A DNA stretch of 39,814 nucleotides from Nitrospira sp. (GTDB lineage: Bacteria > Nitrospirota > Nitrospiria > Nitrospirales > Nitrospiraceae). Below the pieces are notes generated by a model. It was not told where the DNA came from, did not search any database, and worked only from the letters and a program-made list of their open reading frames with translations. The position numbers were made by a program, and so were the translations under genes. The stretch is taken from the NCBI GenBank assembly GCA_016873515.1, contig VGXB01000007.1:25001-64814 (forward strand). Reading direction: 5' to 3'. This document shows, piece after piece, positions 17,215-24,293 of this stretch. Position 1 is the first letter of the stretch; each line of letters opens with the position of its first letter.

Positions 17215-17715
17215 ATGTTGATCTGCAGCTGTGGGCACTGGATGCATACGGAGGGGATCGAAGAGCGGGCTTATGAGAATGGGACCGCGCAATGGTTCAT
17301 TCGGTCGGAATGCCGGAGCTGCGGGCTGAAAGTCGGTGCCGATCTTCCGGCGGGACAGACAAGCGGATTGGTCGATCGGCTGATATGGACCGACGATGCG
17401 TTGCATCGGTTGGAACGGATGCCGCCGTATGTGGCCCCGTTCTATCGGGATGAAGTGGAGGGGCAGGCGAGGACACTTGGCGAACGGGTGATCACGTACG
17501 AGACGCTCTTTCGCTCGTGCACCGGAGAGCGGATCGAGTGGGAGCCCGAAGCGGAACAGCGGTTAGATCGGGTGCCGGCCTCGGTGCGTGCCATGGCTCG
17601 GATTGAACTCGAGCGGACAGCGGCTGATCGCGGCACTGCTCGCGTCACGGTGGCGCTGATGGAAGAGATCAAAACCAAATACTTTGGCATGAGCAACGTG
17701 AAGCGTCCAAAATGA
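17215..17715 (+). CDS. Zinc-ribbon protein with tandem PCP_red-like domains
   Basis: A 166-residue soluble protein. The N-terminus carries two Cys pairs (Cys 4/6 and Cys 33/36), likely a zinc ribbon. Residues about 57-100 and 109-160 are two copies of a helical domain that opens with Trp, an acidic stretch, Ala and then RL-x-R-[MV]-P. The second copy (RLDRVPASVRAMARIELERTA) matches the PCP_red domain found at the C-terminus of dark-operative protochlorophyllide reductase subunit B; the first is diverged. The organism shows no sign of photosynthesis, so a role in chlorophyll synthesis is unlikely; the domain also occurs in non-phototrophs with unknown function. The ATG at 17215 lacks a good ribosome-binding site. 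Confidence 0.7.
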   Translation: MLICSCGHWMHTEGIEERAYENGTAQWFIRSECRSCGLKVGADLPAGQTSGLVDRLIWTDDALHRLERMPPYVAPFYRDEVEGQARTLGERVITYETLFRSCTGERIEWEPEAEQRLDRVPASVRAMARIELERTAADRGTARVTVALMEEIKTKYFGMSNVKRPK

Positions 17716-17725
17716 TGCGAATTGA

Positions 17726-18847
17726 TTGCAAGAAGTGGAGCTGTTCCATGATTCGCTTCACGAACGGCGCTTCACGAGCGACGAGTTACTAATGTTGCAT
17801 CGGATGGCACTGAGAGTGCTCCCCAGCTTGAGTCTCGCGGTCACGGAGGATATGGTCCGCAAGCGGAAGCGGATTGTCATGTTCGTGCCCGGGCTGGTGG
17901 CGTTCGGTATCTATCGATTGGTCAAGCAGGTGATGCCGCTGGCCGATCCATTAGTGTTGCTCTCGGTGAGCAGTCTGATGGCGGTGGTCACGGCTTTGTT
18001 GGCATATCGTGTCGGACGATCCGCTTCATGGGCGACGATCGTGCGTGAAGACGGAACCTGGTTGCTTAGCTGGCTGGCCGGCTGGATTGGAGCGGTCTAC
18101 GGTCTGCAACTCTCGCTGCTAGTCTTGGCCCTGTTGTGGCTGGTGGGCTACGATTATCTCCAGCATCCCGACGGCCCGGCCATGATGGCGATCATCATTT
18201 CTTGTACGTCGGTCGCGCGCGATGCTTTTGAGATCGGTCATGTGCGGAATGTGGCGTTGATAGGCCGGCCGATTCCGACATTTCCCAATGGGGTGCCCCT
18301 CTGGACCATGCTGCGAGAGCATATGGCCCAAGCCGGTTCATGGATCACTGCGGGGTTGGTGGTGGGTGGTGTGGCGGCCTCACTAGGATTAACTGCAGGA
18401 AATCAGCAGATCGAGGCGCTGATTCAAGTGGCTGCGGTTACCCTATTGGGTGGAGGAATTGCCCTCTGTGCCTATTTGAGTGGGTCGCACCCGTCCACTC
18501 CGTGGGTTGATACGCTCCGGCGAACCGCGCCGGGAGAGCTGTTGAAATATTGGTGGTGGCCGGGGATGGCGTTTGCCTCGACCTACTATCTCGTGGCCCT
18601 GGGTGGGCTCTTGTTCATGCTAAGACAGCCGGGCATTTCATCAGGCGGGGCAGTGGTGGGAGGCGCGGTCGTGACAGCCATGATGGGGCTCTACGGCTAT
18701 TACTTGGGCCATCGCCGTCAGGTTGAGAATGCGCAAGCTCCACAGTTGACGGAAGGGATGCTGCGGTGCCCATTTGTGATGGGTATTCTTGGTAAATCTT
18801 CCAGTATGGGAGCGGCCATTGCGGCTGCGCGTGGATCAAAGGTTTAG
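17726..18847 (+). CDS. Unknown polytopic membrane protein
   Basis: A protein of up to 373 residues with a soluble N-terminal part of about 45 residues and roughly seven to eight hydrophobic segments. I recognise no family or catalytic motif. The start is uncertain: the frame can only open at TTG 17726, because a TGA precedes it directly, or later at GTG 17735 or ATG 17792; none has a good ribosome-binding site. The N-terminal residues before Met 17792 (TSDELLMLHRMALRVLP) still look protein-like. It ends four bases before the oxidase-like gene, so the two are probably translated together and may form a complex. Confidence 0.6.
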   Translation: MQEVELFHDSLHERRFTSDELLMLHRMALRVLPSLSLAVTEDMVRKRKRIVMFVPGLVAFGIYRLVKQVMPLADPLVLLSVSSLMAVVTALLAYRVGRSASWATIVREDGTWLLSWLAGWIGAVYGLQLSLLVLALLWLVGYDYLQHPDGPAMMAIIISCTSVARDAFEIGHVRNVALIGRPIPTFPNGVPLWTMLREHMAQAGSWITAGLVVGGVAASLGLTAGNQQIEALIQVAAVTLLGGGIALCAYLSGSHPSTPWVDTLRRTAPGELLKYWWWPGMAFASTYYLVALGGLLFMLRQPGISSGGAVVGGAVVTAMMGLYGYYLGHRRQVENAQAPQLTEGMLRCPFVMGILGKSSSMGAAIAAARGSKV

Positions 18848-18851
18848 CGGG

Positions 18852-20729
18852 ATGATCAAGCTTCGTTCGAATCAGCCGCGGTTCTGCCTTGTACTGGTCG
18901 CCCTGCTCACGGCGTTGATCGGCCTGCTGAGTCCGACCTTAAACGTTCCCTCGTTTGCCGAGGAGACAGAAGATTTCTATTTCAAGACACCCGGCACCCC
19001 GCAAGGGCCGTCGGCCCCAGCGCCGAGTGAAATGGTTTATCCGCGAATCGGCTCGTTCGACAGCCGGATGCTGGTGTGGTTTGTGACACAGCAACATACG
19101 TACTTCGGTGGGTTTGTGCTCGCGCTGCCGCTCTTCTGCGCCTTGCTGGAGTTCCTCGGGCTCATGACCAAGAAACCGGCCCTGGCGCTTCGCTATGATG
19201 GACTGGCCAGGGATCTCGCGAAGGTCGCGCTGCTGGCGTTATCAGTCACGGCACTCATCGGCAGCGCGATGCTGGCCATGTTCATCATGCTCTACCCCAG
19301 TTTCATGAACTATATGGGGGGCACGTTCAAATCATTCATGCCGGCCTATGCCGCCGTATTCGTCGGAGAGTCACTCTTATTGCTTATCTATTACTACAGC
19401 TGGAACCGGATGGCCGAACAGGGACGGAAGTGGGTCCACGCGTCGATCGGCATTATGACGAATATCGTGGGGACCGCGCTGTTGTTGCTGGTGAATGCCT
19501 GGTCCGCGTTTATGATGGCGCCGGCCGGCGTGGATGCGCAGGGACGGTATTTGGGCAATGCCTGGCATCTCCTGCATTCCGTGCTCTGGAATCCACTCAA
19601 TGTCCATCGGTTTTTGGCGGATATCATGTCGGGTGGTGCGGTGGTGCTGGCCTATGCCTGTTATCGGTTTTTCATTGCCAAGACCGGCGAGGAGCGGGCC
19701 TATTTCGATTGGGTGGGCAATGTCTTCCTTTTTGTGATGGTGTGCGCGCTCCTTCCCATGCCGATCGCCGGCTATTGGCTGATGCGGTCGGTCTTCGTCT
19801 TTCGCCAAAGCATGGGCGTGACGATGATGGGTGGGTTGTTAACCTGGCTGTTCGTCGTTCAGGCAATGCTGATCGGTGTGCTGTTCCTTGGGATCAATTA
19901 CTATCTCTGGCAAAGCATGGCACGGCTGAAGGGCGCGGAACGGTATCAGCCCTACTATCAATTCGTGCTCGGCGGAATGATGCTGGCCCTGTTTATTTGG
20001 CTGACACCCCATACGTTGCTGGTGTCCGGGGGAGAGTCAAAGGCCATGGGCGGCGCGCAGCATCCAGTCGTCGGAAACTACGGGGTCATGTCGTCCAAGA
20101 ATGGGGCGATCAACGTCATCCTGCTCTTGACCGCGCTCAGTTACCTGTACTATCGGCGAGCCAATCGGACGATGACCGTCTCATGGGCGAAGGCGGGCAA
20201 TATCATGATCGCCGTGCTCTTTGCCGTCGGCATGATCAATGTGATTGGATTATCGGTGTATGGATTCTACCTGCCGGCGAAGATTCGCGTGGGGCTGTCT
20301 ACTCCGCAGGCATTCACGACCTTGACAGTGATCGTGGGCAGCTTGCTGGTCAATCACTTCATGCTGAAGGGCGCGATTGTCCATGGAGGAATCCATTGGG
20401 GCAAGATTCCCTTTCGCGGCATGGTGGCCTTGTTCGGTATGGCGGCGGCGTTCAGTTGGGTGATGGGATTGATGGGGTTTATCCGGTCATCCGGGCGGTT
20501 GTCGTGGCATGTGAGCGAACTGATGGCCGATGTGTCGCCCTGGGCTTTTACGCCGGACCTGGCGGTTGCCGCGAAAATCGTGACACTCAATATGGTGGTG
20601 TTTTGGGGGGCGGTTTTGGTCTTGTTCTGGATGTGCCAGCGTGGACAGCAGCCTGTATCGGTGATGGGCGAGGAGTTCGGTGAGAAAGGGGCGCCATTGT
20701 TTGCGCCGGTTCCTTCGCAAGAAACCTAG
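18852..20729 (+). CDS. Cytochrome bd-like oxidase subunit I, paralogue 1
   Basis: A 625-residue membrane protein, distantly related to CydA. After a signal peptide or anchor and about 45 extracytoplasmic residues come some 14 membrane spans. QQHTYFG (His 82) takes the place of the N-terminal heme ligand of CydA; GESLLLLIYYYSW matches the CydA Glu-Ser helix; VNAWSAFMMAPAG matches its ANGWMQNPVG; conserved His occur in WHLLH, NVHRF, TPHT and QHPV. The CydA GRQPW motif is absent. Oxidases of this type are known from Nitrospira as candidate terminal oxidases, and no classical cytochrome oxidase is present here. Compared with paralogue 2 it lacks one His (MPAY for MHIY) and has extra His in NHFMLKGAIVHGGIHWGK. 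Start 18852 opens the signal peptide. Confidence 0.8.
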   Translation: MIKLRSNQPRFCLVLVALLTALIGLLSPTLNVPSFAEETEDFYFKTPGTPQGPSAPAPSEMVYPRIGSFDSRMLVWFVTQQHTYFGGFVLALPLFCALLEFLGLMTKKPALALRYDGLARDLAKVALLALSVTALIGSAMLAMFIMLYPSFMNYMGGTFKSFMPAYAAVFVGESLLLLIYYYSWNRMAEQGRKWVHASIGIMTNIVGTALLLLVNAWSAFMMAPAGVDAQGRYLGNAWHLLHSVLWNPLNVHRFLADIMSGGAVVLAYACYRFFIAKTGEERAYFDWVGNVFLFVMVCALLPMPIAGYWLMRSVFVFRQSMGVTMMGGLLTWLFVVQAMLIGVLFLGINYYLWQSMARLKGAERYQPYYQFVLGGMMLALFIWLTPHTLLVSGGESKAMGGAQHPVVGNYGVMSSKNGAINVILLLTALSYLYYRRANRTMTVSWAKAGNIMIAVLFAVGMINVIGLSVYGFYLPAKIRVGLSTPQAFTTLTVIVGSLLVNHFMLKGAIVHGGIHWGKIPFRGMVALFGMAAAFSWVMGLMGFIRSSGRLSWHVSELMADVSPWAFTPDLAVAAKIVTLNMVVFWGAVLVLFWMCQRGQQPVSVMGEEFGEKGAPLFAPVPSQET

Positions 20730-20749
20730 GAAGAATGTTGGAGATAGCT

Positions 20750-21403
20750 ATGAGATTGAGTGTGCTGATTCGTGCTCTGATGGTTGTCGGTGGCCTGTCG
20801 TACTTCGGCACGTGGTCTGATCTTGGATCGGCGCTGGGGCAGACGCTTGTCTTGGAAGATTTTAAGGCGAAGGAGGCTGATGGGTTTCCGTCGGCGTGGG
20901 GCCATGAAAATCAACGGAGCCAGTCGAAAGGCCGCGAGGCGTACAAGGTACAGTCGGAAAACGGGGTGAATTTCTTGTCGGCCAAGGATGCAGGACAGCG
21001 GATCAAGAAGACAAAAATCGACTGGGATCCCAAAGCCTATCCCGTGCTGACGTGGCGCTGGCGCTTGGTGAAGGCGCCGACGGGCACCGAACCGCTGGCG
21101 GCGATTTATGCGTCGCTCGACACTGATCTCCTCTTCATTCCCGTTTTTACGAAATATGTCTGGAGCGCGACGAAGCCGGAGGGCACGCTGACCGAAGGGG
21201 GTATGTTTAGTGGGACTGAGCTCGTCGTTCAAAGCGGGACCACCGCGCTGGGCCAATGGTTTGAAGAGCGGGTGAACGTGTACGAGGATTTCAAGAAGAT
21301 CCATCGTCACGAGCCTGCCCCCAAAGCCTGGGGGATCTCCATTGCGGCGAGCTCCGGAGTCGAGATTGATTTGGGCCCCATGATCGCGTTGCCGGCGAAG
21401 TAG
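20750..21403 (+). CDS. DUF3047-family exported protein
   Basis: A 217-residue protein with an N-terminal signal sequence (MRLSVLIRALMVVGGLSYFG). The pattern LEDFKAKEADGFPSAWG, a lysine-rich strand, YPVLTWRWRLVKAP and KYVWSATKPEG is typical of DUF3047, a beta-sandwich family of unknown function found in periplasmic proteins. The start at 20750 has GGAG at six bases; a TTG at 20735 is in frame but lacks a site. It lies 20 bases after oxidase paralogue 1, so it is probably in its operon and may act in the periplasm with it. Confidence 0.75.
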   Translation: MRLSVLIRALMVVGGLSYFGTWSDLGSALGQTLVLEDFKAKEADGFPSAWGHENQRSQSKGREAYKVQSENGVNFLSAKDAGQRIKKTKIDWDPKAYPVLTWRWRLVKAPTGTEPLAAIYASLDTDLLFIPVFTKYVWSATKPEGTLTEGGMFSGTELVVQSGTTALGQWFEERVNVYEDFKKIHRHEPAPKAWGISIAASSGVEIDLGPMIALPAK

Positions 21404-21418
21404 AAGCGAGGTAGGTCC

Positions 21419-21805
21419 ATGGCAGTTGAACAAGTCCAATCGACGTCCCTGTGGAAAGGGTTGGATATTGTCCTGGGGATGGCGGTCATGGGCACGGTGG
21501 GAACGCTGATTGGGATCGTCATGGACAATGGGCTGTTGCCCGTGACGGTCGGTGTGGGATTGGTACTTGGTGGGGGTATCGGGTTTTTAGGCGGACGCCG
21601 ATTTCTCATCAGCATCATGATCGGCACAGTGTTGGGCGGTGCCTTGGCGTGGCTGTTGGCGGGCCTCGATCGTATATGGGTCGGGGCCGGGGCTGGAGCC
21701 GCCATGGGTGGATTCCTCGGCGTGCACATTTCAATGTTATTGGATGCCCGCGCCGCCCGGAAGGCCGAGAACGAGCCAGTCGCCCCCGTAGCGCCTCAAC
21801 CATAA
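21419..21805 (+). CDS. Small glycine-rich membrane protein
   Basis: A 128-residue protein with three or four hydrophobic, glycine-rich segments ([64 protein letters not shown]) and a soluble, Pro/Ala-rich tail. The glycine patterns resemble glycine-zipper proteins. No family is recognised. GAGGTAGG precedes the ATG. It is 15 bases downstream of the DUF3047 gene and 18 bases upstream of the first FGE-like gene, so all are likely one transcript. Confidence 0.65.
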   Translation: MAVEQVQSTSLWKGLDIVLGMAVMGTVGTLIGIVMDNGLLPVTVGVGLVLGGGIGFLGGRRFLISIMIGTVLGGALAWLLAGLDRIWVGAGAGAAMGGFLGVHISMLLDARAARKAENEPVAPVAPQP

Positions 21806-21823
21806 GTAGGAGAAGGATACAGC

Positions 21824-22741
21824 GTGGAAAACAAGGGCATACTGTACGGGTCGATCGCGTTTGTGTTTGGGTCATTCTTGCTGATGGTCGGATTGCTGGT
21901 CTATGAATCGTACAAGGCCAATCAAATGAAGCAATTGGCCATGTCCATCAAGTCCGAAGCCAAGGAGGTGGTCAGCACCGTGGCGGGTGAAGACTACTCG
22001 ATGTACAAGACGAGGATGGGTGATGAAGGCCGTGAAATGGTCCAGATCCCCGAAGGGCCGTTCACTATGGGCAGCAATGACGGCGACCCGGACGAAGCGC
22101 CTGAGCATCAAGTGTTCTTGAAGGGATTTTTCCTGGACCGAAAAGAAGTCACGCAGGCAGAATACATGCGGTTTGCCAAGATGACGAAGCGTGCCATGCC
22201 GAGGATCGAGGTCTTCGAGGACGACCAGTCGAAGCTACTTCAGCCAGACTTCGCAGCGATGAGCGTCTCGTGGGACGATGCGATGGCCTATTGTAAATGG
22301 GCCGGCAAACGTCTGCCGGCTGAAGCGGAATGGGAAAAGGCTGGACGGGGCGAGGGAAAGAGACGGTATCCGTGGGGAGATAAATTTGCCGTCAATGTCG
22401 CCAATGTGGCCGGCAGCGAAGACGGATACAAGTATCTCGCGCCTTCCGGTTTGTTTGAGGCAGGACGGAGTCCATACGGGCTTTACGACATGACCGGCAA
22501 TGTGGCCGAGTGGGTGGCTGACTCATACGACGAGGGGTACTATAAGAAATCACCGTATCGAGATCCCAAGGGGCCTGAGAATGCCGATCTGAAGGTCGTG
22601 CGCGGCGGGTCGTGGCGGGAAACGGAACATAACGCCAGGATTTCCAAACGATTTGCCGCGAAGCACTGGCGAACGGATATCACCATCGGGATTCGCTGTG
22701 CGGCGGATGTGGAGCAGGAAGGCCAGCCCGCTGCTCCCTAA
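21824..22741 (+). CDS. Membrane-anchored FGE/SUMF1-fold protein 1
   Basis: A 305-residue protein with one N-terminal membrane span (residues about 8-28) and a periplasmic formylglycine-generating-enzyme fold: EMVQIPEGPFTMGSNDGDPDEAP, FFLDRKEVTQAEYMRFA, VSWDDAMAYCKWAGKRLPAEAEWE, GLYDMTGNVAEWVAD and VVRGGSW. The paired copper-binding Cys of true FGE (Cys-x4-Cys before GFRCA) are missing; only the final Cys in IGIRCAAD remains. It is therefore unlikely to make formylglycine and is closer to NirV-like proteins found beside denitrification and respiratory genes. It starts at GTG 21824 after GGAGAAGG. A likely role is maturation or scaffolding of the neighbouring oxidase. Confidence 0.8.
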   Translation: MENKGILYGSIAFVFGSFLLMVGLLVYESYKANQMKQLAMSIKSEAKEVVSTVAGEDYSMYKTRMGDEGREMVQIPEGPFTMGSNDGDPDEAPEHQVFLKGFFLDRKEVTQAEYMRFAKMTKRAMPRIEVFEDDQSKLLQPDFAAMSVSWDDAMAYCKWAGKRLPAEAEWEKAGRGEGKRRYPWGDKFAVNVANVAGSEDGYKYLAPSGLFEAGRSPYGLYDMTGNVAEWVADSYDEGYYKKSPYRDPKGPENADLKVVRGGSWRETEHNARISKRFAAKHWRTDITIGIRCAADVEQEGQPAAP

Positions 22742-22747
22742 GGCGGT

Positions 22748-23644
22748 ATGCTCGAATCCAAATTCAAATTAGTCTTCCTGTTTGTGGTGCTGGCGTGCGC
22801 GGCCATGCCGATCATTGCTATTTTGCGCGGGACGACGGTGACCCCGTATGAAAAGCCGGTGTCCGGATCGACCACCGAAGTTGAGTTGGGAGAAGAGAGT
22901 GTCTCTGGCGAGGAACCTCTTCTGAGTGAGATGGTGACGATTGCCGCAGGGCCGTTTGTTCGTGGCACCGAAAATGGAGGTTTCGATGAACGACCAACAC
23001 GGACGATTCACTTGGATGAGTTTTTGATCGATCGCTTCGAAGTGACCAATCATCAGTACCAACAATTTGTCGCAGCCACAGGCCATCGAAAACCCGGACT
23101 CCCATCCCGCTATGCGAAGAGCGGGGCCAAAGTGCGTGGCGTGAACCAACCGATTGTCTATGTATCCTGGAATGATGCCGAGGAGTATTGCCGATGGAGA
23201 GGCAAGCGGCTTCCTGCCGAAGCGGAATGGGAAAAAGCCATGCGTGGTACAGATGGAAGGCTGTGGCCATGGGGAAACACAGAGCAGCCCGATGGGGCGA
23301 ATTGGGCTCGCGTGAAGGACGGATATGAGGTTTCGGCGCGTGTTGGAACCTTTCAGGTCGATAAGAGTCCGTATGGAGTGATGGATGGGGCGGGCAATGT
23401 CATGGAGTGGGTTGCGGATTGGTACGACGAAACGTATTATAAGAGCTCGCCGAATCAGAATCCGCTGAGTCCAGAGTATGGGACCTATCGGGTGCTCCGC
23501 GGAGGGAGCTATACGACGACTGGCGCGGACGTTCGAATTACGAGTCGAAGCAAGATGATGCCGGATTTTCGAGATGAAACGATCGGGTTTCGCTGCGCGA
23601 GTTCGACAAAATCAAGCGAGGAGAAGTGGGATAAGAATCTGTGA
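22748..23644 (+). CDS. Membrane-anchored FGE/SUMF1-fold protein 2
   Basis: A tandem relative of the preceding gene: 298 residues, N-terminal span (residues about 5-23), then EMVTIAAGPFVRGTENGG, FLIDRFEVTNHQYQQFVA, VSWNDAEEYCRWRGKRLPAEAEWE, GVMDGAGNVMEWVADW and VLRGGSYTT. It also lacks the FGE Cys pair (TSRSKMMPDF at that position), keeping only the Cys of GFRCASS. The two proteins probably arose by duplication and could form a heterodimer in the periplasm. It begins six bases after the previous stop. No terminator was seen after it. Confidence 0.8.
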   Translation: MLESKFKLVFLFVVLACAAMPIIAILRGTTVTPYEKPVSGSTTEVELGEESVSGEEPLLSEMVTIAAGPFVRGTENGGFDERPTRTIHLDEFLIDRFEVTNHQYQQFVAATGHRKPGLPSRYAKSGAKVRGVNQPIVYVSWNDAEEYCRWRGKRLPAEAEWEKAMRGTDGRLWPWGNTEQPDGANWARVKDGYEVSARVGTFQVDKSPYGVMDGAGNVMEWVADWYDETYYKSSPNQNPLSPEYGTYRVLRGGSYTTTGADVRITSRSKMMPDFRDETIGFRCASSTKSSEEKWDKNL

Positions 23645-23647
23645 GGA

Positions 23648-23752
23648 TTAGAGAAAGTCGAAATAGTAGAGGATTAAAAACACGGCCAAAATCAGATTGA
23701 CAACCATACCAGCCAAAACTATAATGTCAAATACTTTTGATTTTTGCGACAT
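23648..23752 (-). CDS. 34-residue single-span microprotein (minus strand)
   Basis: A 34-codon frame on the minus strand encodes MSQKSKVFDIIVLAGMV, then a hydrophobic run, ending LYYFDFL: four polar residues, one strong membrane helix and an aromatic tail, i.e. a typical small membrane subunit. A purine-rich stretch (AGAAGAAAAAA) precedes the ATG at 23752. It is too short for normal gene calling. It is divergent from the two microproteins and oxidase on the plus strand. I do not recognise a family. It could be an oxidase-associated peptide like CydX or CcoQ, or a chance frame, but the composition argues for a real peptide. Confidence 0.5.
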   Translation of the reverse strand: MSQKSKVFDIIVLAGMVVNLILAVFLILYYFDFL

Positions 23753-23798
23753 GATTTTTTCTTCTAATTAAGATAAAATAAATGGCTCACTGCTGCGC

Positions 23799-23808
23799 CT
23801 TGCGCAAG
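23799..23808. promoter_or_regulatory. 10-bp perfect palindrome in divergent intergenic region
   Basis: CTTGCGCAAG is a perfect palindrome midway between the minus-strand microprotein gene (start 23752) and the plus-strand microprotein/oxidase genes (start 23894), a reasonable place for a shared operator. No promoter on the plus strand could be called with confidence. Confidence 0.3.
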
Positions 23809-23893
23809 AGTGAATAACATTCAGGCCTCCTGGATGTCAAGAAACACAAGGCGTAAACACCCTTTCATCTCGAATTGAAATAAGGAGTTACAG

Positions 23894-24019
23894 ATGGCGT
23901 CGGCGTCACCTCCAGATAGTGAGATCAAGGTTAAAATCGGCAAGATGATTTTCTACATTACCTGTGCAGCAGGCTTGTGGTTTTTCTATTGGTTTGCCGG
24001 CATACAGTGTCCCTGCTGA
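23894..24019 (+). CDS. 41-residue single-span microprotein with C-terminal Cys-Pro-Cys
   Basis: The frame starts at ATG 23894, nine bases after AAGGAG, and encodes a 41-residue protein: about 18 polar residues (MASASPPDSEIKVKIGK), one membrane helix rich in aromatic residues (FYITCAAGLWFFYWFAG) and the tail IQCPC. The strong ribosome-binding site and position ahead of the oxidase gene support a real small subunit. The terminal Cys-Pro-Cys would face the periplasm if the N-terminus is cytoplasmic and could bind copper or form a disulfide; this is inference. No family recognised. Confidence 0.65.
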   Translation: MASASPPDSEIKVKIGKMIFYITCAAGLWFFYWFAGIQCPC

Positions 24020-24026
24020 TGGATGG

Positions 24027-24060
24027 CCTATCGTGTGCTCAGCCTTTGAGTCACGATAGG
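24027..24060 (+). terminator. Perfect 9-bp stem-loop between the two microprotein genes
   Basis: CCTATCGTG (24027-24035) pairs exactly with CACGATAGG (24052-24060) over a 16-base loop. There is no T run, so it is more likely an mRNA processing or stability hairpin than a full terminator. It would separate the first microprotein from the second one and the oxidase gene. Confidence 0.5.
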
Positions 24061-24083
24061 GAACAACTGAGGAGAAGAGAACA

Positions 24084-24215
24084 ATGGCTGTTCTGAATAA
24101 TCCGATCGTCGCCGTCATCGTGTCACTCATTATTTCGGTGGGATATTTTTTGGCGGTCGATCATTTCATGATGGATATGCAGGGCCTGGACTTCTGGTAT
24201 CTGTTTCGCCAATAA
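24084..24215 (+). CDS. 43-residue single-span microprotein with Met/His-rich segment
   Basis: ATG 24084 follows GAGGAGAAGAGAACA and opens 43 codons: MAVLNNPIVAVIV and a membrane helix to about residue 24, then DHFMMDMQGLDFWYLFRQ. The His and three Met just after the helix (HFMMDM) are arranged like simple copper-binding motifs, though Met is also common in membrane proteins. It lies 78 bases before the oxidase paralogue 2 start and is probably its small subunit. No family recognised. Confidence 0.65.
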   Translation: MAVLNNPIVAVIVSLIISVGYFLAVDHFMMDMQGLDFWYLFRQ

Positions 24216-24293
24216 ACCAGGGCGGATCGGGGTGCTGAGCGGCAGGCTGCGAGAATTTTTAGAACGACAGTGAATGAATCAAGGAGGTATCTC

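Noticed and set aside
17215-17715. Chlorophyll biosynthesis gene
   Set aside because: Only the small PCP_red-like domain is present; no BchL/BchN/BchB core and no other pigment genes.
17709-17790. Alternative short frame beginning ATGATG at the PCP_red gene stop
   Set aside because: Ends after 26 codons and is out of frame with the conserved-looking membrane protein that follows.
19430-20683. 417-codon plus-strand frame inside oxidase paralogue 1
   Set aside because: Shadow frame in GC-rich coding DNA, rich in Arg/Gly; the paralogue alignment fixes the true frame.
21824-23644. True formylglycine-generating enzyme (sulfatase activation)
   Set aside because: The catalytic Cys pair is missing in both proteins and no sulfatase is nearby.
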